Positions 46,003 through 54,149 of a stretch of DNA of 64,000 nt are shown one piece after another (position 1 is the stretch's first letter; each line of letters opens with the position of its first letter). The DNA is taken from the NCBI RefSeq assembly GCF_000632225.1, contig NZ_JFYV01000012.1:124001-188000 (forward strand). Direction: 5' to 3'. Position numbers and translations under genes: made by a program. This DNA comes from Sphingomonas sp. RIT328. GTDB taxonomy: Bacteria > Pseudomonadota > Alphaproteobacteria > Sphingomonadales > Sphingomonadaceae. The notes beneath the pieces are model-generated. The model searched no databases. It saw only the letters and a list, made by a program, of their open reading frames with translations, and was not told the DNA's origin.

Positions 46003-47325
46003 TCAGCGCCGCAGCACGGCGCGGAAGGGCGCGTCGTCGCCATCGAGGCCGCTGCCTGCCGGAAGTCCGAGCAGATCGCGCAGCAGCGGATTGACGTCGG
46101 TATTGTCGAAACTCGCCAACCGCTTGCCGCCGACGAAAGCGGGACCGTTGGCGATGAACAGCGCCGCCATGTCGGGGGCGCGATTGTCATAGCCGTGCGC
46201 CCCGCCATGGAAGGGGGCGGTCGGGGCGGACTTGACGATCAGCCAGCCGGGCTCGGCCAGGCAGATATAGGGCGGGATGCGCAGGTTGGTGCCGTAGCGG
46301 AAGCGCGCCGGCACCTCAGCCTTGCGCCAGCATTGCATATGCGGCCGCGGTGTGAGCAGACGCGCCTCGAGCGCCGCCTCATGCCCGGCGACGGGGTAGA
46401 TCGTCGCATAGGGGCCGCTTTCCGACAGCAGGCGGTAATCCGCGGGATCGGCGATCGTATCGAGCGCGATCGTCCGGCTGCTGTCCGTCGCCGCCATGCC
46501 GTGATCGGCGACGATCACCAGATTGGCGGGCTGTTGCAAGGCGCGCAGCCCCTCGACCAGCCGGCCGATCTGGACGTCGACCGCGGCGACCGCCTGCGTC
46601 GTCGCCGCCGCCTGCGGGCCATTGGCATGGCCGGCGCTGTCGACCGTATCGAAATAGAGCGTGACGAAGCGCGGGCGCATCGTCGCGGGTCGGCGCATCC
46701 AGTCGATCACCGCATCGACGCGCTGCGCGCCGCTCACCGCCTGGTTGAACTGTTGCCAGTCCTCGGGCCGCGTCGCGTTGGCGACGGTGCCGTGGCTGTT
46801 GGGCAGCAGCGTCCCGCCCCAGCCGACGTTGGCGCCGGGCCAGAACATCGTCGCGGTGCGGATGCCGGCCTTTTCGGCGGTCACCCAGATCGGCTCGGCG
46901 GCGTTCCACCAGAAGGGATCGTCGCTCGCCATCGTGAAGGTCTCGCCGGGGCGGGTGGGGTCCTCCATCCGGTTGCCGACGATGCCGTGATGATCGGGCA
47001 CCTTGCCCGTCACCAGCGTCCAGTGGTTGGGGAAGGTGACCGAGGGGAAGGAGGGCCGCATCGCCGCGCTCACCCCGTTCGCCGCCAGCGCCGACAGATT
47101 GGGCGTGACGCCGCGGGTTAGATAGTCGGGGCGGAAGCCGTCGATCGAGACGAGGATGGTGACCGGCGCGGTCTGCATCCGCGGCAGCGGCGCCGGCGGC
47201 AGGCTGGCCGTCGCGCCGGCCGGTTCCGGCCGCGTCACCGGCGACAGCGCCGGCGGCGTATAGGGAAGGGCGCAGCCGGCGAGCGCCGACAGGGCGAAGG
47301 CAAGCGCGGTGGGAATCAGTCTCAC
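46003..47325 (-). CDS. NPP-type nucleotide pyrophosphatase/phosphodiesterase lipoprotein
   Basis: A 440-aa alkaline-phosphatase superfamily enzyme. The N-terminus has a lipobox (LAGC, Cys18). The metal-binding Asp62 is in LVSIDGFRPDYL, and the nucleophile Thr97 in SVTFPNH is the signature of ectonucleotide pyrophosphatase/phosphodiesterases. Further metal ligands are in YFDTVDSAGH, VADHGM and GAHGYDN. It is probably anchored in the envelope, hydrolysing nucleotides or phosphodiesters. It lies 88 bp downstream of ychF. Confidence 0.9.
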   Translation of the reverse strand: MRLIPTALAFALSALAGCALPYTPPALSPVTRPEPAGATASLPPAPLPRMQTAPVTILVSIDGFRPDYLTRGVTPNLSALAANGVSAAMRPSFPSVTFPNHWTLVTGKVPDHHGIVGNRMEDPTRPGETFTMASDDPFWWNAAEPIWVTAEKAGIRTATMFWPGANVGWGGTLLPNSHGTVANATRPEDWQQFNQAVSGAQRVDAVIDWMRRPATMRPRFVTLYFDTVDSAGHANGPQAAATTQAVAAVDVQIGRLVEGLRALQQPANLVIVADHGMAATDSSRTIALDTIADPADYRLLSESGPYATIYPVAGHEAALEARLLTPRPHMQCWRKAEVPARFRYGTNLRIPPYICLAEPGWLIVKSAPTAPFHGGAHGYDNRAPDMAALFIANGPAFVGGKRLASFDNTDVNPLLRDLLGLPAGSGLDGDDAPFRAVLRR

Positions 47326-47413
47326 AGGCGGATCATCCCGAACGTGGAGGGCGCCGCTCCTCTACGCGGGGCAGGGGTGCTGCCACAAGTCGGCGCGCAC
47401 CCCGTTCCAAGCC

Positions 47414-48514
47414 TCAGACGTTGAAGCGGAACAGCATCACGTCGCCGTCGTGGACGACATAGTCCTTGCCTTCCTGGCGCAGCTTGCCGGTATCTCGCGC
47501 ACCCGCCTCGCCCTTGCAGGCGATGTAATCGGCGAAGGCGATCGTCTCGGCGCGGATGAAGCCGCGTTCGAAATCGGTATGGATCTCCCCCGCCGCCTGC
47601 GGCGCCTTGGCGCCGGCATGCACCGTCCACGCCCGCGCTTCCTTCGGGCCGACGGTAAAGAAGGTGAGTAGGTCGAGCAGCTTGTAACCGGCGGTGATGA
47701 CGCGGGCGAGGCCGGTCTCCTGCAGACCCAGCTCGGCAAGGAATTCGGCGCGATCCTCGACCGGCATGGTCGCGATCTCCGCCTCGATCGCGGCGGAGAC
47801 CACGACCGCCTCCGCCCCTTCCGCCTTGGCCTTGTCGAACACCTTGGCGGACAGGGCATTGCCGTTGGCGGCATCGGCCTCGTCGACGTTGCAGACATAG
47901 AGCACCGGCTTGGCGGTGATCAGCTGCGCCTGGGCGAAGACGCGCGCTTCCTCGGCGTCCTTGGGCTGGGTGAGCCGCGCCGGCTTGCCGTCGCGCAGCA
48001 GCTCGAGCGCCTGACCGAGCACCGCCGCGCCGATCTTGGCCTCCTTGTCGCCCTGCTGCCCCTTCTTGACGAGGTTGGGGACGCGCTTCTCGAGGCTTTC
48101 GAGGTCGGAGAGCATCAGCTCGGTCTCGACCGTCTCGGCATCGGCGATCGGGTCGACCTTGCCCTCGACGTGGGTGACGTCGCCGTCGGTGAAGCAGCGC
48201 AGCACGTGGACGATCGCATCGACTTCGCGAATGTTGCCGAGGAACTGGTTGCCGAGCCCTTCGCCCTTGGACGCGCCGCGCACCAGCCCGGCGATGTCGA
48301 CGAAGGCGAGCTGCGTCTCGATGATCTTGGCCGATCCGGCGATCGCGGCCAGCTGGTCGAGGCGCGGATCGGGCACCGCGACGTTGCCGACGTTGGGTTC
48401 GATCGTGCAGAACGGATAATTGGCTGCCTGCGCCGCCGCCGTCTCGGTCAAAGCATTGAAGAGGGTGGACTTGCCGACGTTGGGCAGGCCGACGATGCCG
48501 CAGCGGAAACCCAT
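47414..48514 (-). CDS. ychF: redox-regulated Obg-family ATPase YchF
   Basis: P-loop NTPase (OLA1/YchF) that binds ribosomes and hydrolyses ATP. The G1 motif GLPNVGKST, the switch FVDIAGLVRGASKGEGLGNQF and the NVDE/TGS C-terminal domain are present. The ATG at 48514 gives 366 aa starting MGFRCGIVGLPNVGKS, the conserved N-terminus; the frame extends upstream without similarity. Confidence 0.96.
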   Translation of the reverse strand: MGFRCGIVGLPNVGKSTLFNALTETAAAQAANYPFCTIEPNVGNVAVPDPRLDQLAAIAGSAKIIETQLAFVDIAGLVRGASKGEGLGNQFLGNIREVDAIVHVLRCFTDGDVTHVEGKVDPIADAETVETELMLSDLESLEKRVPNLVKKGQQGDKEAKIGAAVLGQALELLRDGKPARLTQPKDAEEARVFAQAQLITAKPVLYVCNVDEADAANGNALSAKVFDKAKAEGAEAVVVSAAIEAEIATMPVEDRAEFLAELGLQETGLARVITAGYKLLDLLTFFTVGPKEARAWTVHAGAKAPQAAGEIHTDFERGFIRAETIAFADYIACKGEAGARDTGKLRQEGKDYVVHDGDVMLFRFNV

Positions 48515-48702
48515 GATGCGCTCTATTCTGATGGTGGGGAAAGCGCGCGCCTTACCGTCCGGGATCGGATTTGACCAGACGCCGCCGCGGCAGCGTGTCG
48601 CCGCTCCCGGCAAGGGACCGAATTGAACCTGTACCTGGTGTGAATAACTGATAGCATGTGGCGAAAGGACAGACCGCCCGTGCGGCGGGAGGGGGAGCGA
48701 AG

Positions 48703-49275
48703 GTGCGGATCATGGGGGTGATCGCGGCAGTGGCGCTGGGGGCGATGCTCCCCGCGGCGGCGCAGGGCATCGGGCAGCAGACATCCGCGCAAACCGCGCC
48801 ACTGCACCCGCTTGCGCTCGGCAGCGGCGTGGAACGCGATACGCGGCTCAGCAGCCGGTTACGGCTGCGCGTCACCACCGTCACCACCGCCGCCGGCCCA
48901 CGCGAGAAGATGCGCGAGCGCGTCGGCGGATCGATGATTGACCTCTATCCTTCGGATACGAGCGGTTTCCATATGTCGGCGGGGACGCGCATCTATGACA
49001 CGAGACTGGCCGAGCAGGGCAATCGCGGGCCGGTCGGCGCGCCGCGGCAGAGCAATATCCCCAGCGGCCGAGTCGCGCTGCGCCGTACGCCGGCGCTGAC
49101 GATGGGCTATAGCGACGAGGTCAGCGACCATCTGCACGTCGGCGTCGAGGCCGGGGCGATGCTCGGCCGCGCCTATAATACCGCCACCGATTCGACGCGG
49201 CGGCTGCGCGGTGAGCGCGACGGCGGTGACCCGGTCAATCCGGTCGTCCAGCTCGTCATCGGTCGCCGCTTCTGA
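48703..49275 (+). CDS. exported protein of unknown function
   Basis: Not recognised. The GTG at 48703 (GGAGGGGG about 8 nt upstream) gives 190 aa with a signal peptide (MRIMGVIAAVALGAMLPAAAQ). The mature protein is rich in short alternating polar/hydrophobic strands (RLRLRVTT, GFHMSAGTRIYD, GRVALRRTPALTMGYSD, LHVGVEAGAMLGRAYN) and ends VVQLVIGRRF with a terminal Phe, the pattern of a small outer-membrane beta-barrel. A longer form from the GTG at 48658 would bury the signal peptide. No neighbour gives a clue. Confidence 0.7.
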   Translation: MRIMGVIAAVALGAMLPAAAQGIGQQTSAQTAPLHPLALGSGVERDTRLSSRLRLRVTTVTTAAGPREKMRERVGGSMIDLYPSDTSGFHMSAGTRIYDTRLAEQGNRGPVGAPRQSNIPSGRVALRRTPALTMGYSDEVSDHLHVGVEAGAMLGRAYNTATDSTRRLRGERDGGDPVNPVVQLVIGRRF

Positions 49276-49319
49276 GCGCGGCGCTTTCGGCGGCGACCGT
49301 CCTATATTAGGCGGACACC

Positions 49320-49967
49320 ATGCTGCCCTTGCCCAATCCTGACCTTTTGCTGCCCGCCTTCGCGCCATGGTTCGACGTAGCGGGGCTGGCGGTGTTCGCC
49401 GTCTCCGGCGCGCTCGCCGCCGCCAAGCGCGGGCAGACCGCGGTGACGCTCGCCTTTTTCGCGTTGATCACCGGGGTCGGCGGCGGCACCGTGCGCGACC
49501 TGCTGATCGACGCGCCGGTGTTCTGGGTGCACGATCCGCGCGCCGCGACCGTCTGCCTGCTGATGGCAGCGGTGGTGTGGGTGACGCCGGAACACTGGTG
49601 GCGGGACGGCGCGCTCGCCTGGTTCGATGCGGTCGGGCTGGCCGCTTATGCGGTCTATGGCGCGGCCAAGGCGGTCGGCTATGGCGTGCCGCCGGTGCCC
49701 GCGGCGCTGATGGGGGTGATGACCGCCTGCGTCGGCGGCATCATCCGCGACGTGCTGGCCGGCGAGCCGTCGATCCTGATGCGGCCCGAACTCTACGTCA
49801 CCGCCGCTGCCCTTGCCGCATCGCTGTACGTCGCGCTCGGGCTGATCGGGGTGGCGCCGGCGCCCGCGGCGGTGATCGCGGCGGCGGCGGGCTTCACGCT
49901 GCGCGCGGTGGCGATTCGCTTCCGGCTTGCGCTGCCCGCCTATCCCGGCCGCGACACCGCCGGTTGA
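49320..49967 (+). CDS. TRIC-type (UPF0126) cation channel family protein
   Basis: A 215-aa membrane protein with seven helices made of two repeats, each carrying the glycine-rich signature: GVGGGTVRDLLID in repeat one and CVGGIIRDVLAGEPS in repeat two. This is the prokaryotic trimeric intracellular cation channel family (YadS-like), thought to conduct monovalent cations. Prokaryotic physiological roles are uncertain. A convergent gene follows after 10 bp. Confidence 0.9.
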   Translation: MLPLPNPDLLLPAFAPWFDVAGLAVFAVSGALAAAKRGQTAVTLAFFALITGVGGGTVRDLLIDAPVFWVHDPRAATVCLLMAAVVWVTPEHWWRDGALAWFDAVGLAAYAVYGAAKAVGYGVPPVPAALMGVMTACVGGIIRDVLAGEPSILMRPELYVTAAALAASLYVALGLIGVAPAPAAVIAAAAGFTLRAVAIRFRLALPAYPGRDTAG

Positions 49968-49977
49968 GCGCGGCGCC

Positions 49978-50538
49978 TCAGCTGCGGCGGACGCCGATGT
50001 CGGTGAAGCGGCGCGGTTCGAGCGGGGGTGAGGCGGGCTCGGCGAGCATGCACTGCCAATAGCCGACGTCGATCCACTGGCCGTGCTTGTGCCCGATCGC
50101 GCGGAACACGCCGGCGCGGCGGAAACCGACCTGCTCGTGCAAGGTGATCGAGGCATTGTTGGGCAGGGCGATGCGCGCGATCGCCTGGGTGAAGCCCTGC
50201 GCGCGCAGCGTGTGGATCAGCCCTTGGTAGAGCAGCCGGCCGACGCCCTGCCGCTGCGCGACATCGGCGACGTAGATGGTCGTTTCGACCGCCCAGCGAT
50301 AGGCATCGCGTTCCGAGAAGCGCGTGGCATAGGCATAGCCGAGCACGCCGCCCTGATCCGCGCCTGTGGTCGCGACGATCCACGGATAGAGCCCGTCGGC
50401 GCGCGCCATCCGCGCCTGCATCGTTTGCGGATCGGGCGCCTCGACCTCGAACGACACGGTGCCGGCGAGGACGTGCGGGGCATAGATCGCCGCGATCGCC
50501 GCGGCATCGTCGCCCGTCGCCGGTCGCAGCGCGATCAT
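49978..50538 (-). CDS. phosphinothricin-acetyltransferase-like GNAT protein
   Basis: A 186-aa GNAT acetyltransferase. The start IALRPATGDDAAAIAAIYAP, the segment TVSFEVEAPDPQTM and the acetyl-CoA loop QRQGVGRLLYQGLI are features of the PAT/MddA group, which acetylates phosphinothricin, methionine sulfone or similar small amines. The true substrate is unknown. It begins directly at the sppA stop, so the two are on one transcript. Confidence 0.88.
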   Translation of the reverse strand: MIALRPATGDDAAAIAAIYAPHVLAGTVSFEVEAPDPQTMQARMARADGLYPWIVATTGADQGGVLGYAYATRFSERDAYRWAVETTIYVADVAQRQGVGRLLYQGLIHTLRAQGFTQAIARIALPNNASITLHEQVGFRRAGVFRAIGHKHGQWIDVGYWQCMLAEPASPPLEPRRFTDIGVRRS

Positions 50539-52422
50539 CTACAGTCCGACGCGGGCGAGGATCAGGTCGAGCAGCCGCGCATCTGCCGCGCCGCTGTCGC
50601 TCGGCCCGAGCCCGCCGCATTCGAGGCAGCGCGCCTGGACCGATCCGGCGCTCGCCAGCCGGCGCACGTCGCCGATCGCCTGGGCGAGCAGCCCGCGCCG
50701 CTCGGCCGCGATCCGCGCGAAGACGTCGCCGCCGGCCTGCTCGGTCGCGTCGTCGTCGTCGCGATCGGCGAAGCTCGCGGCGAGCTGTGCCGCGACGCTC
50801 GGCTCCTTCTCGAGATATTCGGCATGGACCTTGGCCGGATCGAGCTTGGCACGTTTCGCCGCCTCGCCGACCGCGTCCTGCAGGGTGCCGAACCGGTCGA
50901 CGAGGTGGAGCTGGCGCGCCGTGCCGCCGTCCCACACCCGGCCCTGCGCGATCGCATCGACGCGCTGCGGCGTCATGCCGCGCGACTGGGCGACGCGCGC
51001 GAGGAACTGGCGATAGCCGTTCTCGATCCCCGCCTGCAGGATGGTGTCGAGCTGCGGCGTCGTGCCGGCATAGACGTCGGGCTGGCCCGACAGCGGCGTC
51101 GATTTCACCCCGTCGGCGGTGATGCCGATCTTGGCGAGCGTCTTCTCGAAGGTCGGGATGATGCCGAAGATTCCGATCGAGCCGGTGATCGTCCCCGGCT
51201 CGGCGAAGATCACGTCGCCCGGCGTCGACACCCAATAGCCGCCCGATGCGGCGAGCCCGCCCATCGAAACGACGACCGGCAGCCCCTTCTTCTTCGCCTC
51301 CAGGATGGCGAGGCGGATACGCTCGGAGGCGAGCACCGATCCGCCCGGCGAATCGACGCGCACGACCAGCGCCTTGAGGTTCTTCTTGGCGAGCCCGTCG
51401 AGGATCAGCTTGGCGATCGTGTCGCCGTGCGCACTGCCGGGGCCGCCTTCGCCGTCGACGATGTCGCCGGCGATCGTCACCACGCCGATATTGTCACCGG
51501 TCTTGGCGAGCGGATTGGCGCCGACCCAGGCATCATATTTGATCGTGTTGAAAGTGCCGACGGGCTTGTTCGTGTCGCTGCCGACCAAAGTGGCGACGCG
51601 GCGGCCGAAGGCGATGCGGTCGCCGAGCATGTCGACGATGCCGGCGGACAGATTGGCCTTGGCGATATCGCCGTTGGCGGCGACGATCATCCGGTCGGGG
51701 CTGGCGAGGAATTGCGCGACCTGCGCCTTGGGCCGCGCCTTGGCGATCGCCTCGCGCCACTGGCCGAACAAGGCGCCGAGCAGCTGCTGGCTCGCCTCGC
51801 GTGCCTCCGGGCTCTGGTCGGCGCGGGTATAGGGTTCGACGAAGCTCTTGAACTTGCCGACGCGATAGACGTGCGTGGTGACGCCGAGCTTGTCGATCAG
51901 CCCCTTATAGTAGAGCTGGTTGCCGCCCGGCCCGGTGAAGATCGTGCCGCCGAGCGGATTGACCCAGATTTCGCTGGCATTGGCGGCGAGGCGATAGCCC
52001 GCGTCGGTATAAGCGGTGGCATAAGCGAGCACCGGCTTCTTGGTGTCGCGGAAGCGGCGGATCGCCTCGGCCACCTCGTTGAGCGTCGCGGGATAGCCGC
52101 CGGCGAAGCTGTCGAGGTCGAGCACCAGCGCCTTGACGCGGTCATCGGTGCGCGCCGTGTCGATCGCGCGCAGCACGTCGCGCGCGCGATATTCGCGCGG
52201 CATCGCCCGGCCGGAGAAGGCGGCGAACGGCGTCTGCTCCTCCGGCTGTTCGACGATCGTCCCCTTGAGGTCGAGCACCAGCGCGCCCGGCACGATCGCC
52301 TTCGATCCCGGCCGCGCGTTGAGCGCCGCGAACAGCAGGCCGAAGAACAACAGCATCGCGATCAGGACCAATCCGTCCTTGATCGCCACCAGCAGCTTCC
52401 ATGCGCCCCGAACCAGCTTCAC
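50539..52422 (-). CDS. sppA: signal peptide peptidase SppA (67K type)
   Basis: Membrane-anchored tetrameric serine protease cleaving residual signal peptides in the periplasm. It has 627 aa with one N-terminal helix and two tandem ClpP-like domains. The Ser/Lys dyad known from E. coli (K209/S409) maps to K192 (RVGKFKSFVEPY) and S393 (SMGGLAASGGYW); both are conserved. The GTG at 52422 is chosen because AAGGAG lies about 6 nt upstream. The final 70 residues are specific, with a CLECGG segment. Confidence 0.95.
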   Translation of the reverse strand: MKLVRGAWKLLVAIKDGLVLIAMLLFFGLLFAALNARPGSKAIVPGALVLDLKGTIVEQPEEQTPFAAFSGRAMPREYRARDVLRAIDTARTDDRVKALVLDLDSFAGGYPATLNEVAEAIRRFRDTKKPVLAYATAYTDAGYRLAANASEIWVNPLGGTIFTGPGGNQLYYKGLIDKLGVTTHVYRVGKFKSFVEPYTRADQSPEAREASQQLLGALFGQWREAIAKARPKAQVAQFLASPDRMIVAANGDIAKANLSAGIVDMLGDRIAFGRRVATLVGSDTNKPVGTFNTIKYDAWVGANPLAKTGDNIGVVTIAGDIVDGEGGPGSAHGDTIAKLILDGLAKKNLKALVVRVDSPGGSVLASERIRLAILEAKKKGLPVVVSMGGLAASGGYWVSTPGDVIFAEPGTITGSIGIFGIIPTFEKTLAKIGITADGVKSTPLSGQPDVYAGTTPQLDTILQAGIENGYRQFLARVAQSRGMTPQRVDAIAQGRVWDGGTARQLHLVDRFGTLQDAVGEAAKRAKLDPAKVHAEYLEKEPSVAAQLAASFADRDDDDATEQAGGDVFARIAAERRGLLAQAIGDVRRLASAGSVQARCLECGGLGPSDSGAADARLLDLILARVGL

Positions 52423-52760
52423 CCGATGCTCCTTGTGTTGCCGACCAGCGCTAGAACAGCCGGAGGCGGCACGCAACGGTCCGTATTAGCGTGGCAATAC
52501 AGGAGTGGCGGCGGGTGCCGCTATCATGCGGAAGGAGTGGCGGGGGAGGATCTCCCTGTTCCGCGTCGCGGCGGTGCCGGCGCGTCACGCCTCTTGGTGA
52601 TCCGTGAGAGGCGATCGAGCGAAGCTTGCCGTCCGAGGCACTCTCCTGATGCCTGCCATGCCATCGACGCCGCCCGGCAGCCAATTGTGCAGGGCGCGAC
52701 GTGCAACGGCACTCTCGTTCCTATGATACGGAGACCCGTTCGAAGGATCCGGCCACGTCC
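52423..52760. other. 338-bp divergent spacer between sppA and the glycosyltransferase gene
   Basis: No gene or RNA is recognised here. Two short hairpins are visible (around 52550-52565, GGGGGAGGA/TCTCCC, and 52637-52655, AGGCA/TGCCT). TATGAT at 52722-52727 could be the -10 of a promoter for the glycosyltransferase, with a leader of about 27 nt to the ATG at 52761; its -35 is poor. Confidence 0.4.
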
Positions 52761-53777
52761 ATGACCCATATCTTCCCCAACAGCATGGCGAAGCTGCGCG
52801 ACGATCGCAGCGATGACAGCGTCGACATCGTCATGCGCACCAAGAACCGTCCGGCGCTGCTCGGCCGCGCGCTGAGCAGCGTCGTCAATCAACAGCATCG
52901 CCAGTGGAACCTGTACCTGATCAACGACGGCGGCGATCCCGCGCCGGTCGACCAGCTCGTCGCCACCTTCGCCGACGAGCTCGCCGGCCGCGTCACCGTC
53001 GTGCATCATCCGGACAGCCTCGGCATGGCCGCCGCGGCCAATCGCGGCATGACGCTCGGTACCGCCGCCTTCGTTGCGGCGCATGACGACGACGACAGCT
53101 GGGACGAAACCTATCTGGCCCGCTGCACCGGCCATCTGCTCGCGCCGGAGAACCGCCGTTTCGGCGGCGTGCTGACCAAATGGAACAAGATCGGCGAGGT
53201 GTTCGACGGCAGCCATGTCGAACTGCGCGAGGCGTTGGTCGACGGCTATGACGGCTCCGTGCTCGACTTCCTCGAAGTCATCCGGACGCCGCGCATTCCG
53301 CCGATCGCGCTGCTGTGGCGGCGCAGCGTCGTCAATCATATCGGTTTCCTCAATCCGCATTTGCCGATCTACGACGACTGGGATCTGATCATGCGCGGCC
53401 TGCAGATCGCCGACATCGCGCTGCTGCCCGACGCGCTGGCCAATTATCACCTGCGCATCACGGCGGATGCCGGCGATTACGCCAACACCATCACCGAATG
53501 GCAGCCGATCTATCACACTTATGACATCCTCTATCGCAACGGCCTGTTGCGCGCGCTGTTCGATCGCGATCCGACCCAGCTCGGGCTCGTCGTCAATCTG
53601 CTGAAGAACGCGGAGCATGTCCGTGGCCAGGTCCAGTCGATCCAGATCGCCTCGCACCGCGAATTGTCCGGCAACGACCATCATCTCGACGGTCGCCTGA
53701 CCACGCTGGAGACCGAGGTGCGCGAATCGCGGCGGCTGCTCGAACAGCTGTGCGCCGCGGTCGGCCAGCCCGCCTGA
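52761..53777 (+). CDS. family 2 (GT-A) glycosyltransferase
   Basis: A 338-aa cytoplasmic glycosyltransferase. The nucleotide-sugar domain starts VDIVMRTKNRPALLGRALSS; the metal-binding acidic motif is AAHDDDDSWDETYL; the acceptor/catalytic segment is LPIYDDWDLIMRGL (ED-like). The last 60 residues are predicted helical (LTTLETEVRESRRLLEQL), perhaps a coiled coil for partner binding. It is alone, without polysaccharide genes, so the acceptor is unknown. The ATG at 52761 is preferred over a GTG at 52701 and an ATG at 52785. Confidence 0.85.
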   Translation: MTHIFPNSMAKLRDDRSDDSVDIVMRTKNRPALLGRALSSVVNQQHRQWNLYLINDGGDPAPVDQLVATFADELAGRVTVVHHPDSLGMAAAANRGMTLGTAAFVAAHDDDDSWDETYLARCTGHLLAPENRRFGGVLTKWNKIGEVFDGSHVELREALVDGYDGSVLDFLEVIRTPRIPPIALLWRRSVVNHIGFLNPHLPIYDDWDLIMRGLQIADIALLPDALANYHLRITADAGDYANTITEWQPIYHTYDILYRNGLLRALFDRDPTQLGLVVNLLKNAEHVRGQVQSIQIASHRELSGNDHHLDGRLTTLETEVRESRRLLEQLCAAVGQPA

Positions 53778-53820
53778 GGCGGGGGCTTGCCGGTGGCGGG
53801 CGGTCGCGCGACAAGGCGCT

Positions 53821-54096
53821 ATGCCGCCGATCCAGCCGCCGCCGTCCGGGTTCGACGGGCCCGTCAAACGATCGATGACGATCGCCGGCCACCCGACCTC
53901 GATCAGTCTCGAGCCCGTCTTCTGGACGGCGCTCGAGACGGCGGCGCAGGCGCGCGCGCTGCCGCTGTCGGCGCTGGTCGCCGAGATCGACGTGCTGCGC
54001 ATCGCCGCCAACGATCCGCCCAATCTGGCCAGCGCGTTGCGGACCTGGCTGTTCGCCTTCGCCGGCAGCGCCAATGTTGAGAATGCCACGCATTAA
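53821..54096 (+). CDS. ribbon-helix-helix domain protein
   Basis: A 91-aa protein with a core SISLEPVFWTALETAAQARA, LPLSALVAEID, the strand-helix-helix pattern of the RHH_4-type family found in many alphaproteobacteria, often as a probable DNA-binding regulator. The N-terminal KRSMTIAGHPTSISL strand would pair in the dimer. It lies 53 bp before the TonB-dependent receptor gene on the same strand; whether it regulates it is unknown. Confidence 0.8.
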   Translation: MPPIQPPPSGFDGPVKRSMTIAGHPTSISLEPVFWTALETAAQARALPLSALVAEIDVLRIAANDPPNLASALRTWLFAFAGSANVENATH

Positions 54097-54098
54097 CG

Positions 54099-54127
54099 TT
54101 GACAGTGCGAACGACTCTCAATAGCGA
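54099..54127 (+). promoter_or_regulatory. candidate promoter with Fur-like site for the siderophore operon
   Basis: TTGACA (54099-54104) is followed after 17 nt by TAGCGA (54122-54127). Within the spacer, GCGAACGACTCTCAATAG resembles Fur-box sequences of the ATGATTCTCAAT type. The receptor ATG is 23 nt downstream with GGGGG as ribosome site. Repression by iron-loaded Fur is inferred. Confidence 0.5.
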
Positions 54128-54149
54128 GTTCCCAAAATAAGGGGGCTTC

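Noticed and set aside
52423..52760. tRNA or small RNA gene in the sppA-glycosyltransferase spacer
   Set aside because: No cloverleaf, TTCRA box or terminator; only short hairpins are present.
50083..52764. 893-codon plus-strand frame over the GNAT and sppA genes
   Set aside because: Low-complexity, charge-rich translation with no domain; sppA on the minus strand has both catalytic residues and a good ribosome site.
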